From an uncultured Eubacteriales bacterium (GTDB lineage Bacteria; Bacillota; Clostridia; Oscillospirales; Oscillospiraceae): a DNA stretch of 64,000 bases. Position 1 is the stretch's first letter, and each line of letters begins with the position of its first letter. Under the pieces are notes generated by a model. The model did no database searches. It was not told the origin of the DNA and was given only the letters and a program-made list of their open reading frames with translations. Positions 34,366 to 42,120 of the stretch are shown here, in pieces. The DNA lies in assembly GCA_900545585.1 (NCBI GenBank), contig UQZR01000001.1:62001-126000 (forward strand). Direction: 5' to 3'. The position numbers and the translations under genes are program-made.

Positions 34366-34394
34366 ATTATAGCACGGCGTTTCCGGTATGACAA
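34366..34394 (-). promoter_or_regulatory. strong promoter for the murF operon
   Basis: Minus strand -35 TTGTCA (34389-34394), 17-bp spacer, -10 TATAAT (34366-34371) preceded by TGC. Nearly consensus; about 100 bp upstream of murF. Confidence 0.8.
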
Positions 34395-34422
34395 CCGATT
34401 TTCCTCCGAACAAACTGTAAAT

Positions 34423-34451
34423 AAAAAAGGGCGCGTCCGTTGGACGCGCCC
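34423..34451 (-). terminator. intrinsic terminator of rodA
   Basis: 10-bp perfect GC stem GGGCGCGTCC / GGACGCGCCC with a 3-nt loop, followed on the minus strand by TTTTTTAT. It separates rodA from the murF operon. Confidence 0.9.
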
Positions 34452-34461
34452 CGGGAGGCTA

Positions 34462-35613
34462 TTATCGCAGCCAGTCCGGCTTGGACCGGCCCTGTACGCC
34501 GGACACAAGCCCCATGGAGATGAACAGCATCAGCAGCGATGAGCCGCCGTAGCTGATGAACGGCAGCGTCAGGCCGATGACGGGCATGACGAACAGACAC
34601 ATGCCCACGTTGACGATGACCTGGAAGATCACCATGCCGGCCACGCCGATGCAGACCAAGCCCTCCTGACGGGTCTTGGCGTGACGAGCCACCCAGATGC
34701 ACCGGACCACGATGGCCGTCAGCAGTGCCAGCGTCAGCAGGCAGCCCACCATGCCCAGCTCCTCGCCGATGACAGTGAAGATAAAGTCGGTGTGACGATT
34801 GGGCAGCGCAGAGCTGTACTCGCTCTGGGTCTGGGTGCCATGGAACAGCCCCTCCCCCGTGAGCTTGCCGCTGCCCAGCGCCATCAGGCTGCGGGTCTGC
34901 TGCCAGCCGGTGTTCTGCACGTCCAGCGTATGGTCGAACAGCACCTGAAACCGGAGCTTCATGTACTTGGGCATCTTGTTCAGGTCCCACAGCGCCCAGA
35001 AGCCTACGCCGCCCAGCACGCCGCCGATGGCGAACCAGTGCAGGGCCACACCGGCTACGAAGCACATGCAGATGAAGATAAACAGGAACACCAGGGCGCT
35101 GCCCATGTCGGAGGACACCTTATAGTAGAGCAGGAAGATCACGCCGAAGTGGACGCCCAGAAACAGGATGGATGGGATACTGCTGAGGTCGCGGTTCTCC
35201 TTGAGCCACGCCAGCTGCTTGGCCAGCACCAGTGTGAAGGTGAGCTTCACGATCTCGGCGGGCTGCACCTTTACGGGGAGGAACGGGAAATCCAGCCAGG
35301 CGCGGTTGCCGGTATTATCCTCGATACCCAGCGGCGTCACCAGCAGGAGAATAAAGATGATGCCCGTCAGAAATATCCACTTCCAGTATTTGGACAGGTC
35401 GTTCAGATCCACCTGGGACACCAGCAGGTACAGTATCACGCCCAGCAGCAGGGCCGCAGACTGGACCGCCACCAGACGCCAGGTATGCATGTAGCGGGTG
35501 GCGCTGGCCACCATGAGGATACCGAACAGGGATGCCGCCGCGCACAGCGCCAGCAGTACCAGATCCGTCTGGCGCAGGATGTCGGTGAAAAAGTCGCGGG
35601 AACGACGGAACAT
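34462..35613 (-). CDS. rodA: SEDS peptidoglycan polymerase RodA/FtsW family
   Basis: 383-residue polytopic membrane protein (about ten segments) of the SEDS family, which polymerises glycan strands from lipid II. 'GNRAWLDFPFLPVKVQPAEI' and 'LPNRHTDFIFTVIGEELG' are the conserved loops, and 'GLTLPFISYGGSSLLMLFIS' is the C-terminal signature. The HTDFIF form fits RodA better than FtsW or SpoVE, but the three cannot be fully separated by eye. The start MFRRSRDFF follows AAAGGAGACCCGCCC. Divergent from tsaE. Confidence 0.9.
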   Translation of the reverse strand: MFRRSRDFFTDILRQTDLVLLALCAAASLFGILMVASATRYMHTWRLVAVQSAALLLGVILYLLVSQVDLNDLSKYWKWIFLTGIIFILLLVTPLGIEDNTGNRAWLDFPFLPVKVQPAEIVKLTFTLVLAKQLAWLKENRDLSSIPSILFLGVHFGVIFLLYYKVSSDMGSALVFLFIFICMCFVAGVALHWFAIGGVLGGVGFWALWDLNKMPKYMKLRFQVLFDHTLDVQNTGWQQTRSLMALGSGKLTGEGLFHGTQTQSEYSSALPNRHTDFIFTVIGEELGMVGCLLTLALLTAIVVRCIWVARHAKTRQEGLVCIGVAGMVIFQVIVNVGMCLFVMPVIGLTLPFISYGGSSLLMLFISMGLVSGVQGRSKPDWLR

Positions 35614-35726
35614 GGGCGGGTCTCCTTTCCAGTGGGCTGGTAAAAACGCATGATAACACGCTAAGTGTACCACAAGAAGTTTTATCTGTAAACCAGAGTT
35701 TCGCTCTTTTCTTTTGTGGGAAAGCA

Positions 35727-35735
35727 TGGTATAAT
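35727..35735 (+). promoter_or_regulatory. extended -10 promoter element for tsaE-tsaB
   Basis: TGG followed directly by TATAAT, an extended -10 of TGnTATAAT form, 32 bp upstream of tsaE. No good -35 hexamer at 16-18 bp, which extended -10 promoters tolerate. Confidence 0.55.
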
Positions 35736-35766
35736 AAGTTGGTTTGAGCAGAAATGAGGTGAAGGC

Positions 35767-36192
35767 ATGGAATATCTGTCCCACAGTCCGGAGGAAACGG
35801 AGCACATCGGTGAGGAGCTGGGCCGGACGCTCCATGCCGGGAGCGTGGTGGCCTATCGCGGAGGACTGGGCATGGGCAAGACTGCGTTCACCCGCGGGCT
35901 GGCCCGAGGATTGGGCTGCCGCGGACGTGTGACCAGTCCTACGTTCACCATCGTCAATGAGTACAGTGGGGACATCCCCCTGTTCCATTTCGATATGTAC
36001 CGTCTGGGCGGCGAGGATGAGCTGTTCGACATCGGCTGGGAGGACTATCTGACCCGCGGCGGCGTGTGCGCCGTGGAGTGGTCGGAGCAGGTGTCCGGTG
36101 CTCTGCCGGAGGACGCTGTGTGGGTGGACATCGCCCGCGGCGACAATGAAAATGACCGCATCATCACCATCACGGGAGGCGAGGGACTGTGA
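35767..36192 (+). CDS. tsaE: tRNA threonylcarbamoyladenosine biosynthesis ATPase TsaE
   Basis: TsaE, 141 residues, the P-loop ATPase of the TsaBDE complex that completes t6A37 on tRNA. Walker A 'YRGGLGMGKTAFTRGLARGL' is near residue 30, 'RVTSPTFTIVNEY' is the switch-like motif and 'LFHFDMYRL' the acidic strand. 'GGVCAVEWSEQ' completes the family core. The gene overlaps tsaB as GTGA. The TC-AMP supplier (fused TsaC) is elsewhere in the window; tsaD was not seen. Confidence 0.96.
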   Translation: MEYLSHSPEETEHIGEELGRTLHAGSVVAYRGGLGMGKTAFTRGLARGLGCRGRVTSPTFTIVNEYSGDIPLFHFDMYRLGGEDELFDIGWEDYLTRGGVCAVEWSEQVSGALPEDAVWVDIARGDNENDRIITITGGEGL

Positions 36193-36902
36193 AGATACTG
36201 GCGCTGGAGACATCGGCCAAGAGCGTGTCCGCCGCTGTCACGGAAAATGGCGCGGTTCTGGCCTCCGCCTATCAGAACCGCGGGCTGACCCACAGTGTGA
36301 CGCTGATGCCCCTCATCGATGGGATGCTGCGTACAGCGGGGCTGTCGCTGGATGACATCGGGCTCATCGCCGCAGCCAACGGGCCGGGCAGCTTCACGGG
36401 GCTGCGTATCGGCGTATCGGCGGCCAAGGGCTTGGCGTGGGCCAAAGAGCTGCCCTGCTGCGGCGTGTCCACGCTGGCGGCTATGGCGCGGACGGCTGCG
36501 GACTTTCAAGGACTCATCATTGGAGCCATGGACGCCCGCCGTCAGCAGATCTACCACGCTCTGTTCCGCGGTGAGAACGGCCGCGTTCTCCGCGTGACGC
36601 AGGACTGCGCCATCTCTCTGGAGGAGCTGGCTTCCCTGCTGCGGGACATGCCGGAGGAAAAGTTGGTGGTTGGCGATGGTGCGGCGCTGTGTGCCGACTA
36701 TCTCAGCACGGCGGGCATCTCCTGCCGCATGGCCGACGAGCATCACCGGATGCAGTCCGCCGTGGGCGTGGCGCTGTGCGCGGAGGAGATGGCGGCACGG
36801 GGCGAGACAGTAACGGCCCAGCATCTGGAGCCGGTGTACCTGCGGCTCAGTCAGGCGGAGCGGGAGCGGCTGTCCCGCGGGCTGAAGATCACGCTGGACT
36901 GA
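36189..36902 (+). CDS. tsaB: tRNA threonylcarbamoyladenosine biosynthesis protein TsaB
   Basis: TsaB, 237 residues, a catalytically inactive ASKHA-fold partner of TsaD. 'ILALETSAKSVSAAVTENG' at the N-terminus and 'IAAANGPGSFTGLRIGVSAA' near residue 65 are the diagnostic blocks. 'GAMDARRQQIYHALF' follows. The start is GTG at 36189, overlapping the tsaE stop, indicating coupled translation. The rimI gene that often follows is absent; upp comes next. Confidence 0.95.
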   Translation: MKILALETSAKSVSAAVTENGAVLASAYQNRGLTHSVTLMPLIDGMLRTAGLSLDDIGLIAAANGPGSFTGLRIGVSAAKGLAWAKELPCCGVSTLAAMARTAADFQGLIIGAMDARRQQIYHALFRGENGRVLRVTQDCAISLEELASLLRDMPEEKLVVGDGAALCADYLSTAGISCRMADEHHRMQSAVGVALCAEEMAARGETVTAQHLEPVYLRLSQAERERLSRGLKITLD

Positions 36903-36951
36903 CATTTTATTGTGTTCCATGCAAAATTTTACATACACGGAGGAGACAACC

Positions 36952-37587
36952 ATGTTTAGCGAGAAAGTGCACATCGTGAACCATCCCCTGGTGTCCCACA
37001 AGCTGACGATCATGCGCGACAAGAACACCAGCGTCAAGGATTTCCGCGAGCTGGTATCCGAGATCGGCATGCTCATCACCTATGAGGCTACCCGGGACCT
37101 GCCCCTGACCACCAAGCACATCGAAACGCCTATCTGTGAAATGGAAGCGCCCACGCTGGCGGGCCGCAAATTCGTGGTGGTCCCCATCCTCCGTGCCGGT
37201 CTTGGTCTGGTAGACGGCGTGCTGCGTCTGGTCCCCTCCGCCCGCGTGGGACACATCGGTATGTACCGCGATGAGGAGACGCTGGAGCCCCATCCCTACT
37301 TCTGCAAGATGCCCAAGGACGTAGCCGAGCGTGACGTGCTGATCGTGGACCCCATGCTGGCCACCGGCGGCTCCGCCGCAGAGGCCATCGCCGAGATGAA
37401 GAAGTTCGGCTGCAAGCACATCAAGCTGATGGTGCTGGTGGCGGCTCCCGAGGGTATCGAGTATCTGCAGAAGCTTTACCCCGATGTGGACATCTACGCC
37501 GGCGCTGTGGACAAGTGCCTCAACGAGAACGGCTACATCGTCCCCGGTCTGGGTGATGCAGGCGACCGCATCTTCGGCACCAAATAA
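36952..37587 (+). CDS. upp: uracil phosphoribosyltransferase
   Basis: Upp, 211 residues, converts uracil and PRPP to UMP in pyrimidine salvage. The PRPP-binding loop 'DVLIVDPMLATGGSAAEAI' and 'VVPILRAGLGLVDGVL' are intact, with the C-terminal 'GYIVPGLGDAGDRIFGTK' that contacts uracil. The ATG at 36952 follows GGAGGAGACAACC; an in-frame start 14 codons upstream has no ribosome site. A strong terminator follows. Confidence 0.97.
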   Translation: MFSEKVHIVNHPLVSHKLTIMRDKNTSVKDFRELVSEIGMLITYEATRDLPLTTKHIETPICEMEAPTLAGRKFVVVPILRAGLGLVDGVLRLVPSARVGHIGMYRDEETLEPHPYFCKMPKDVAERDVLIVDPMLATGGSAAEAIAEMKKFGCKHIKLMVLVAAPEGIEYLQKLYPDVDIYAGAVDKCLNENGYIVPGLGDAGDRIFGTK

Positions 37588-37598
37588 ATTTCACGCCA

Positions 37599-37627
37599 AA
37601 AAACGCCCCCATTATGGGGGCGTTTTT
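37599..37627 (+). terminator. intrinsic terminator of upp
   Basis: 12-bp stem AAAAACGCCCCC / GGGGGCGTTTTT with a 5-nt loop directly after upp. Confidence 0.9.
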
Positions 37628-37681
37628 GCTGCTGCGGGAAAAGTTCCGCAAAATACTGGGAAATTCCGGCATTTTGCCCGT

Positions 37682-37710
37682 TTGACGGTAAGGCTAAAGT
37701 GTGGTATACT
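37682..37710 (+). promoter_or_regulatory. promoter for the uridine-kinase-like gene
   Basis: -35 TTGACG (37682-37687), 17-bp spacer, -10 TATACT (37705-37710), 40 bp upstream of the start codon. Confidence 0.75.
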
Positions 37711-37749
37711 ATCCACGATTTTGAATTTCCATCATAAAGGAGCTGCACT

Positions 37750-38670
37750 ATGCGCGTTATCGATTTGGAAAATATTCAGGAATCCATGAACAATGAGACC
37801 CAGTTTGTCCTGCGGTGCGAGGAGGTATTCCACGACAAGATCTCCGCAGCCGCGGCTACCATTCTCTCCAGCAACCGGCCTATCGTGGCGCTGACTGGCC
37901 CCTCCGGCAGCGGCAAGACCACCTCCGCCATGCGGCTGAAGGACTATCTTGAAAATTTAGGCGTCACCGTATGCCTGCTGAGCATGGACAACTTTTTCCT
38001 GCCGCTGGATCAGCGGCCGAAGGAGGCTGCCGATTGGGAGTCCCCCTACTGCGTGAATGTGGATCTGCTGGTATCCTGCATCAGCAAGCTGCTGGACGGC
38101 AAGGAGACTGACATCCCCTGGTATGATTTCAAGTCCGGCAACACCGGCGGCTATAAGAAGATGCAGGGTGAAAAGGACTGCATCGTCATCGCCGAGGGCA
38201 TCCATATGCTGAACCCCCTGATTTTTGACAAGATCCGCGGCGCGGCCACCGGCATCTATGTTGCGCCCCGCACCCGCATCCTCACTCACAACGACCGCGT
38301 GGTGCGGCCGGAGCAGCTGCGGGTGGCACGGCGGCTCATCCGCGACTACAACACCCGCGGCCATTCCCTGCGGGAGACGGTGGAGCGGGCGGAGAGCGTC
38401 AACCGCGGCGAGGTCAACTATATTAAGCCCTTCAAGGGCAACGCCGCCATCCACATTGACTCATTTCATGACTACGAGCCCTGCATCCTGGCCAAGTGCC
38501 TCAGCGAGATCCCCAACTTCCGCGAGGAGCTGACGCCGGAATACATGGAGGAGCACGATCTTACCGATCTCATCGATGTGGTATCCACCGTACCCCCGCT
38601 GCACACCCCTTACGTGCCCCGCAACTCCATTGTCCGCGAATTTGTGGGCGGCAGCTGCTACGAATATTGA
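37750..38670 (+). CDS. uridine kinase-like P-loop kinase
   Basis: 306-residue kinase of the PRK/uridine-kinase group. Walker A 'VALTGPSGSGKTTSAMRL' near residue 47, 'VCLLSMDNFFLPLDQRP' (the Asp-Asn-Phe substrate block) and 'CIVIAEGIHMLNP' (Walker B region) are visible. It is longer than classical Udk (about 210), with an N-terminal ~40-residue extension and a C-terminal tail. The substrate is likely a nucleoside or related sugar compound but is not certain. Followed at 27 bp by a cytidylate-kinase-like gene. The ATG follows AAAGGAGCTGCACT. Confidence 0.85.
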   Translation: MRVIDLENIQESMNNETQFVLRCEEVFHDKISAAAATILSSNRPIVALTGPSGSGKTTSAMRLKDYLENLGVTVCLLSMDNFFLPLDQRPKEAADWESPYCVNVDLLVSCISKLLDGKETDIPWYDFKSGNTGGYKKMQGEKDCIVIAEGIHMLNPLIFDKIRGAATGIYVAPRTRILTHNDRVVRPEQLRVARRLIRDYNTRGHSLRETVERAESVNRGEVNYIKPFKGNAAIHIDSFHDYEPCILAKCLSEIPNFREELTPEYMEEHDLTDLIDVVSTVPPLHTPYVPRNSIVREFVGGSCYEY

Positions 38671-38697
38671 TCGTATATCTAAAAGGAGGTCGTATCC

Positions 38698-39321
38698 ATG
38701 AACCGTATCATCACCATCAGCCGCGAATTTGGCTCCGGCGGTCGTGAGCTGGGCAAGCGTCTGGCAGAGGCGCTGCACATCCCCTGCTATGACCATGAGA
38801 TCATCGAAATGATCGCCAAGGAAAACGGCTTTAATGAGGACTACGTAGCGCACGTGTCCGAAAAGAGTATAGAGGCCGCGTACCCCCTGACCATCGGCCA
38901 CCGGTTCGGCGTACCCCCCTTCCAGATCATGGACCAGCCCATCCGCGTGGCCGTGACCCAGCGGAAGATCCTGGAGAACTTCGCCAAGAGCGGCGATTGC
39001 GTCATCGTGGGCCGCGGCGCTGATGTCATCCTGAAGGACTACAAGCCCCTGAACATCTTCGTGTACGCCGATAAGGATTCCAAGGTCGAGCGCTGCCAGC
39101 GCCGTGCGCCGGCAGGTGAGAATCTGACCGCCACTGAGATCGAGAAGCGCATGAAGCAGATCGACCGCAACCGTGCCCAGCACCATCAGATGTACAGCGA
39201 CAGCAAGTGGGGCGCCAAGGAGTCCTACGACCTGTGCGTCAACACCAGCCGCCGCTACGTCAAGGACCTGGTGCCCTCCATCGCCAAATTCTGCGAGGAC
39301 TGGTTCAATTCCCCCGAATAA
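38698..39321 (+). CDS. cytidylate kinase-like family protein
   Basis: 207-residue P-loop protein of the cytidylate-kinase-like family. It opens with 'ITISREFGSGGRELGKRLAE', where the phosphate loop is the GSGGRELGK form rather than GxxxxGKS. 'CVIVGRGADVILKD' and 'RKSY'-like basic residues follow in the lid region. These proteins are related to Cmk but their substrate is not firmly known. RBS AAAAGGAGGTCGTATCC. Same operon as the uridine-kinase-like gene; terminator downstream. Confidence 0.85.
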   Translation: MNRIITISREFGSGGRELGKRLAEALHIPCYDHEIIEMIAKENGFNEDYVAHVSEKSIEAAYPLTIGHRFGVPPFQIMDQPIRVAVTQRKILENFAKSGDCVIVGRGADVILKDYKPLNIFVYADKDSKVERCQRRAPAGENLTATEIEKRMKQIDRNRAQHHQMYSDSKWGAKESYDLCVNTSRRYVKDLVPSIAKFCEDWFNSPE

Positions 39322-39329
39322 AGAGACAT

Positions 39330-39367
39330 AAAATACGCCCTCCGGCAGCTGCCGGAGGGCGTATTTT
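39330..39367 (+). terminator. intrinsic terminator, 19-bp palindrome
   Basis: Continuous perfect palindrome with half-site AAAATACGCCCTCCGGCAG; the right half ends in GTATTTT. It follows the cytidylate-kinase-like gene. Confidence 0.88.
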
Positions 39368-39414
39368 CATATTATCCGGCGGCGGTGGCACACTACCGGC
39401 AAAGGAGTGATGGT

Positions 39415-39633
39415 ATGATCCCCTGCACCGACAGCTGCCAGTGGCAGCGGGACGGGCTGTGTACGCTGGATACCTGCAGCGCGGCCGGACAGCCCAGTGC
39501 CGGTCATCCCTGTGTCCACTACCTGCCTATTTCGCCTGCGCCAGCAGACGCAGCGCCTCCGAGATGTTCCGGACCGGCAGCAGCTCCAGAGAGGAGCGCT
39601 CCCGCAGATCAACAGCGTGATGTGCAGGAATGA
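39415..39633 (+). CDS. small cysteine-motif protein, C-terminus runs into radA antisense
   Basis: 72-residue frame with a clear ribosome site (AAAGGAGTGATGGT). The first ~38 residues, with 'CTDSCQWQRDGLCTLDTC' and 'CVHYLP', resemble a small Clostridia family of about 40 residues with pattern CxxxC-x-x-(Q)-DG-x-CTL...CxxY. The remaining ~34 residues (Pro/Ala rich) are encoded antisense to the end of radA and look unrelated, so the original stop may have been lost. The convergent overlap with radA is 107 bp. Function unknown. Confidence 0.55.
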   Translation: MIPCTDSCQWQRDGLCTLDTCSAAGQPSAGHPCVHYLPISPAPADAAPPRCSGPAAAPERSAPADQQRDVQE

Positions 39634-40891
39634 TGCACTCTGTAAAGCCCAAACGCTTTACCTCCGAAAGGCGCTGCTCCATGTGACTGACGCTGCGTAT
39701 CTCGCCGGAAAGGCCCACCTCGCCTACGGCGGCCATGCCGTTGGGCACGGGCTTGTCCAGATAACTGGAAGCGATAGCCACCACGGCGGCCAGATCGGCG
39801 GCAGGCTCGTCCAGTGTCAGGCCGCCGATGATATTCAGATAGGCGTCGCACTGGCTGACCTTCAGACCGCCCCGCTTCTCCAGCACTGCCAGCAGCATGG
39901 CGGCGCGGTTGTAGTCGAAGCCGTTGCTGCTGCGAAGCGGGCGAGCTCCGGCACAGGGGGCGATGAGGGCCTGTATCTCCGCCAGCACGGGGCGCGCGCC
40001 CTCCATGACGCAGGTAACGCAGGTGCCGGAGGCATCCTGAGGCCGTCCGGACAGCAGCATCTCCGAGGGGTTCTCCACCTCCCGCAGACCGCTGTCCAGC
40101 ATCTCAAAGACGCCGATCTCATTGGTGGCGCCGAAGCGGTTCTTGGCAGCGCGGAGGATACGGTAGGTCATGCGGCTGTCGCCCTCGAAGTACAGCACGC
40201 AGTCCACCATATGCTCCAGCACCTTGGGACCGGCGATGCTGCCCTCCTTGTTGACGTGGCCGATGACGAACACTGTGACGCCCTGTCCCTTGGCCACCTG
40301 CATCAGAGCCATGGTGCAGTCCTTCACCTGCCCCACGCCGCCGGCAGGGGCGTCCAGTTCCTCGTTATACAGAGTCTGGATGGAGTCCACGATCAGCACG
40401 TCCGGCTCCTCCCTGCGGATACACTCCAGCACGTCGCCCAGCCGCGTCTCCGACAGGACGAACAGGTTCCCGCTGTCCACGGACAGACGCTTGGCCCGCA
40501 GCTTCAGCTGGCGGGCAGACTCCTCGCCGGAGACGTACAGCACCTTGCAGGTTCGGCCCAGCTGCTGACAGATCTGGAGCATCAGTGTGGATTTGCCGAT
40601 ACCTGGTGCGCCGCCCACCAGCACCAGCGAGCCTTTTACAGCGCCGCCGCCCAGCACGCGGTCCAGCTCCCCCATGCCGGTGGGGAAACGGATCTCCTCA
40701 TCCTCCTGCAAGGATGTAATGGGAGACGCGTTTACAGCATTTGCGATACGCTGGGTCTTTCCGCTTTTGACAGGTCGCTCCGCCGGCTGCTCCACCATGG
40801 AGTTCCACGCGCCGCAGACGGCGCAGCGGCCCGACCACTTGGGGCTCTCGCTGCCGCACTCCGTGCAGAAAAAGACGGTTTTTGCTTTCAT
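39527..40891 (-). CDS. radA: DNA repair protein RadA
   Basis: RadA (Sms), 454 residues, a RecA-like hexameric helicase aiding branch migration in recombination. Domain order: N-terminal zinc finger CTEC...CAVC (residues ~9-29), RecA core with Walker A 'GGAPGIGKSTLML' near 95, the RadA-specific 'KNRFGATNEIGVFEM' near 255, and a C-terminal Lon-protease-like domain ('GLTLDEPAADLAAVVAIASS', no catalytic serine). It overlaps cwlD's stop by 4 bp as ATGA. Confidence 0.97.
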   Translation of the reverse strand: MKAKTVFFCTECGSESPKWSGRCAVCGAWNSMVEQPAERPVKSGKTQRIANAVNASPITSLQEDEEIRFPTGMGELDRVLGGGAVKGSLVLVGGAPGIGKSTLMLQICQQLGRTCKVLYVSGEESARQLKLRAKRLSVDSGNLFVLSETRLGDVLECIRREEPDVLIVDSIQTLYNEELDAPAGGVGQVKDCTMALMQVAKGQGVTVFVIGHVNKEGSIAGPKVLEHMVDCVLYFEGDSRMTYRILRAAKNRFGATNEIGVFEMLDSGLREVENPSEMLLSGRPQDASGTCVTCVMEGARPVLAEIQALIAPCAGARPLRSSNGFDYNRAAMLLAVLEKRGGLKVSQCDAYLNIIGGLTLDEPAADLAAVVAIASSYLDKPVPNGMAAVGEVGLSGEIRSVSHMEQRLSEVKRLGFTECIIPAHHAVDLRERSSLELLPVRNISEALRLLAQAK

Positions 40892-41613
40892 GTTGTTCCC
40901 TCACTCGTACAATATTGGCAGTAGCCCGCCGCGATGACGGCGGCCATTTTCATTTGGTAGGACGGCTGCTGCAGAAGCGCCGTCTCCTGCGGGCTGGACA
41001 GGAAGCCGCACTCCACCAGAATGGCAGGGCAGGTGGTGTGGGTCATGAGGTACACTCCGTCGCCGATGGGCATGGCGGCCTTGGCACGGTCCGTATTCAC
41101 CGCGGTGTTCAGCATCTGCTGCATCGCCTCAGCCAACTGCCGGGAAGGTAGGACGGCGTTGTAAAACACCTGAGCGCCGCGGACGTTGGGGTAGCCGGGC
41201 AGGCAGTTCTGGTGGATGCTGATGAGCAGACCGCCGGCTGTCTCGTTGGCCAGCTTCGTGCGGTTCTTCAGGTCAGACACTTTCTTCTCCCGCAGGGTCG
41301 CGGCGGCGTCATCGTAGATGGCCTCGTCGCCGGTGCGGGTCATCACCGCCGGGTGGCCCAGGAACCGCAAAATCTCATAGAGCCGCCGCGTGATCTGAAG
41401 ATTGATGCCGCTCTCGGCCACGCCGCTGTCCGACACGGCACCGCCGTCCTCCCCGCCGTGGCCGGCATCCAGTACCAGCATGGTGCGGGGTTCAGCAGCA
41501 GTCGAGGCCGGTACGGTATCCGGTGACGGACGCGGGACCACCGCCGCCAGCGTCACCAGTGCTGCGGCCAGTGCGCAGGCGCATATCGCTTTTTTCGGGA
41601 TGAACAGCACCAT
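40888..41613 (-). CDS. cwlD: N-acetylmuramoyl-L-alanine amidase, CwlD-like
   Basis: 241-residue exported amidase_3 zinc enzyme. An N-terminal hydrophobic segment (residues ~9-27) is followed by 'MLVLDAGHGGEDGGAVSDSG' (His-Gly-Gly zinc site), 'LLISIHQNCLPGYPNVRG' and 'CPAILVECGFLSSPQET' with the catalytic Glu. The length and composition match CwlD, which makes muramic-delta-lactam in spore cortex. A vegetative amidase is the alternative. The start at 41613 follows AGGAGGGGAGTCAC. It is coupled to radA. Confidence 0.88.
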   Translation of the reverse strand: MVLFIPKKAICACALAAALVTLAAVVPRPSPDTVPASTAAEPRTMLVLDAGHGGEDGGAVSDSGVAESGINLQITRRLYEILRFLGHPAVMTRTGDEAIYDDAAATLREKKVSDLKNRTKLANETAGGLLISIHQNCLPGYPNVRGAQVFYNAVLPSRQLAEAMQQMLNTAVNTDRAKAAMPIGDGVYLMTHTTCPAILVECGFLSSPQETALLQQPSYQMKMAAVIAAGYCQYCTSEGTT

Positions 41614-41730
41614 GTGACTCCCCTCCTGCGGAAAGCCTATGGCGGCGCGGCGGGTTTTATGTATCATACCACAGCGGGCGCAAAAAGAAAACGGGGTGCA
41701 TGGCAGATATGGTTAAAATACGCAATTAAT

Positions 41731-41889
41731 TTGGCGATATTCATCAAATATTGTATAATATATACATATTTTCGCGTAAGAGGATGGGCATGCCGTATGA
41801 CGCCCATCGGAAGGAGGGCGAACACAGTCGGGAGTACCAGACCGTGACGGATCACCTCACCGGTACCGCGGCGATGCCCCCGCCAAAGA
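41731..41889 (+). promoter_or_regulatory. probable CRISPR leader with promoter
   Basis: AT-rich stretch with -35 TTGGCG (41731-41736), 17-bp spacer and -10 TATAAT (41754-41759), directed toward the repeats. About 120 bp of GC-rich sequence with several short stems (GATGGGC/GCCCATC, GTACC/GGTAC) separates the promoter from the first repeat. This is where a leader should be. I see no protein-coding gene from 41614 to 42120. Confidence 0.5.
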
Positions 41890-41924
41890 GTCGCGCCTTT
41901 CGCGGTCGGCGCGTGGATTGAAAT
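41890..41924 (+). repeat. CRISPR repeat 1 (leader-proximal, with 3-bp insertion)
   Basis: 35 bp with a potential CGCGCC / GGCGCG stem and the ATTGAAAT 3' handle. The extra TCG in the loop distinguishes it from the 32-bp norm of the class. Confidence 0.75.
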
Positions 41925-42120
41925 GTGTACAGGAACAATGACGATAGGTAATCCTTTGAACGTGATGTGCGGCGAAGCCGCACATTCGTTTCCTCCGGAT
42001 TTTCCCCCGTCTCACGCCGGGCGTGCACCTTTCAGCGCACCCGGCCTACCATCAGATTGACTTACTTTCTACTGATTTCATTGCATCTGTACCCTCACGA
42101 ATACAGCGCACTTGTAAATT

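Noticed and set aside
41766..41889. A known riboswitch before the CRISPR repeats
   Set aside because: Considered guanidine, THF, c-di-GMP, fluoride, SRP RNA and RNase P signatures; none of the conserved cores matched.
41938..42110. Hairpin at 41959-41990 as the intron's domain V
   Set aside because: It has a strong stem but no GNRA loop or 3' two-nucleotide bulge; the 34-nt hairpin at 42014-42047 fits domain V, and this one fits domain VI.
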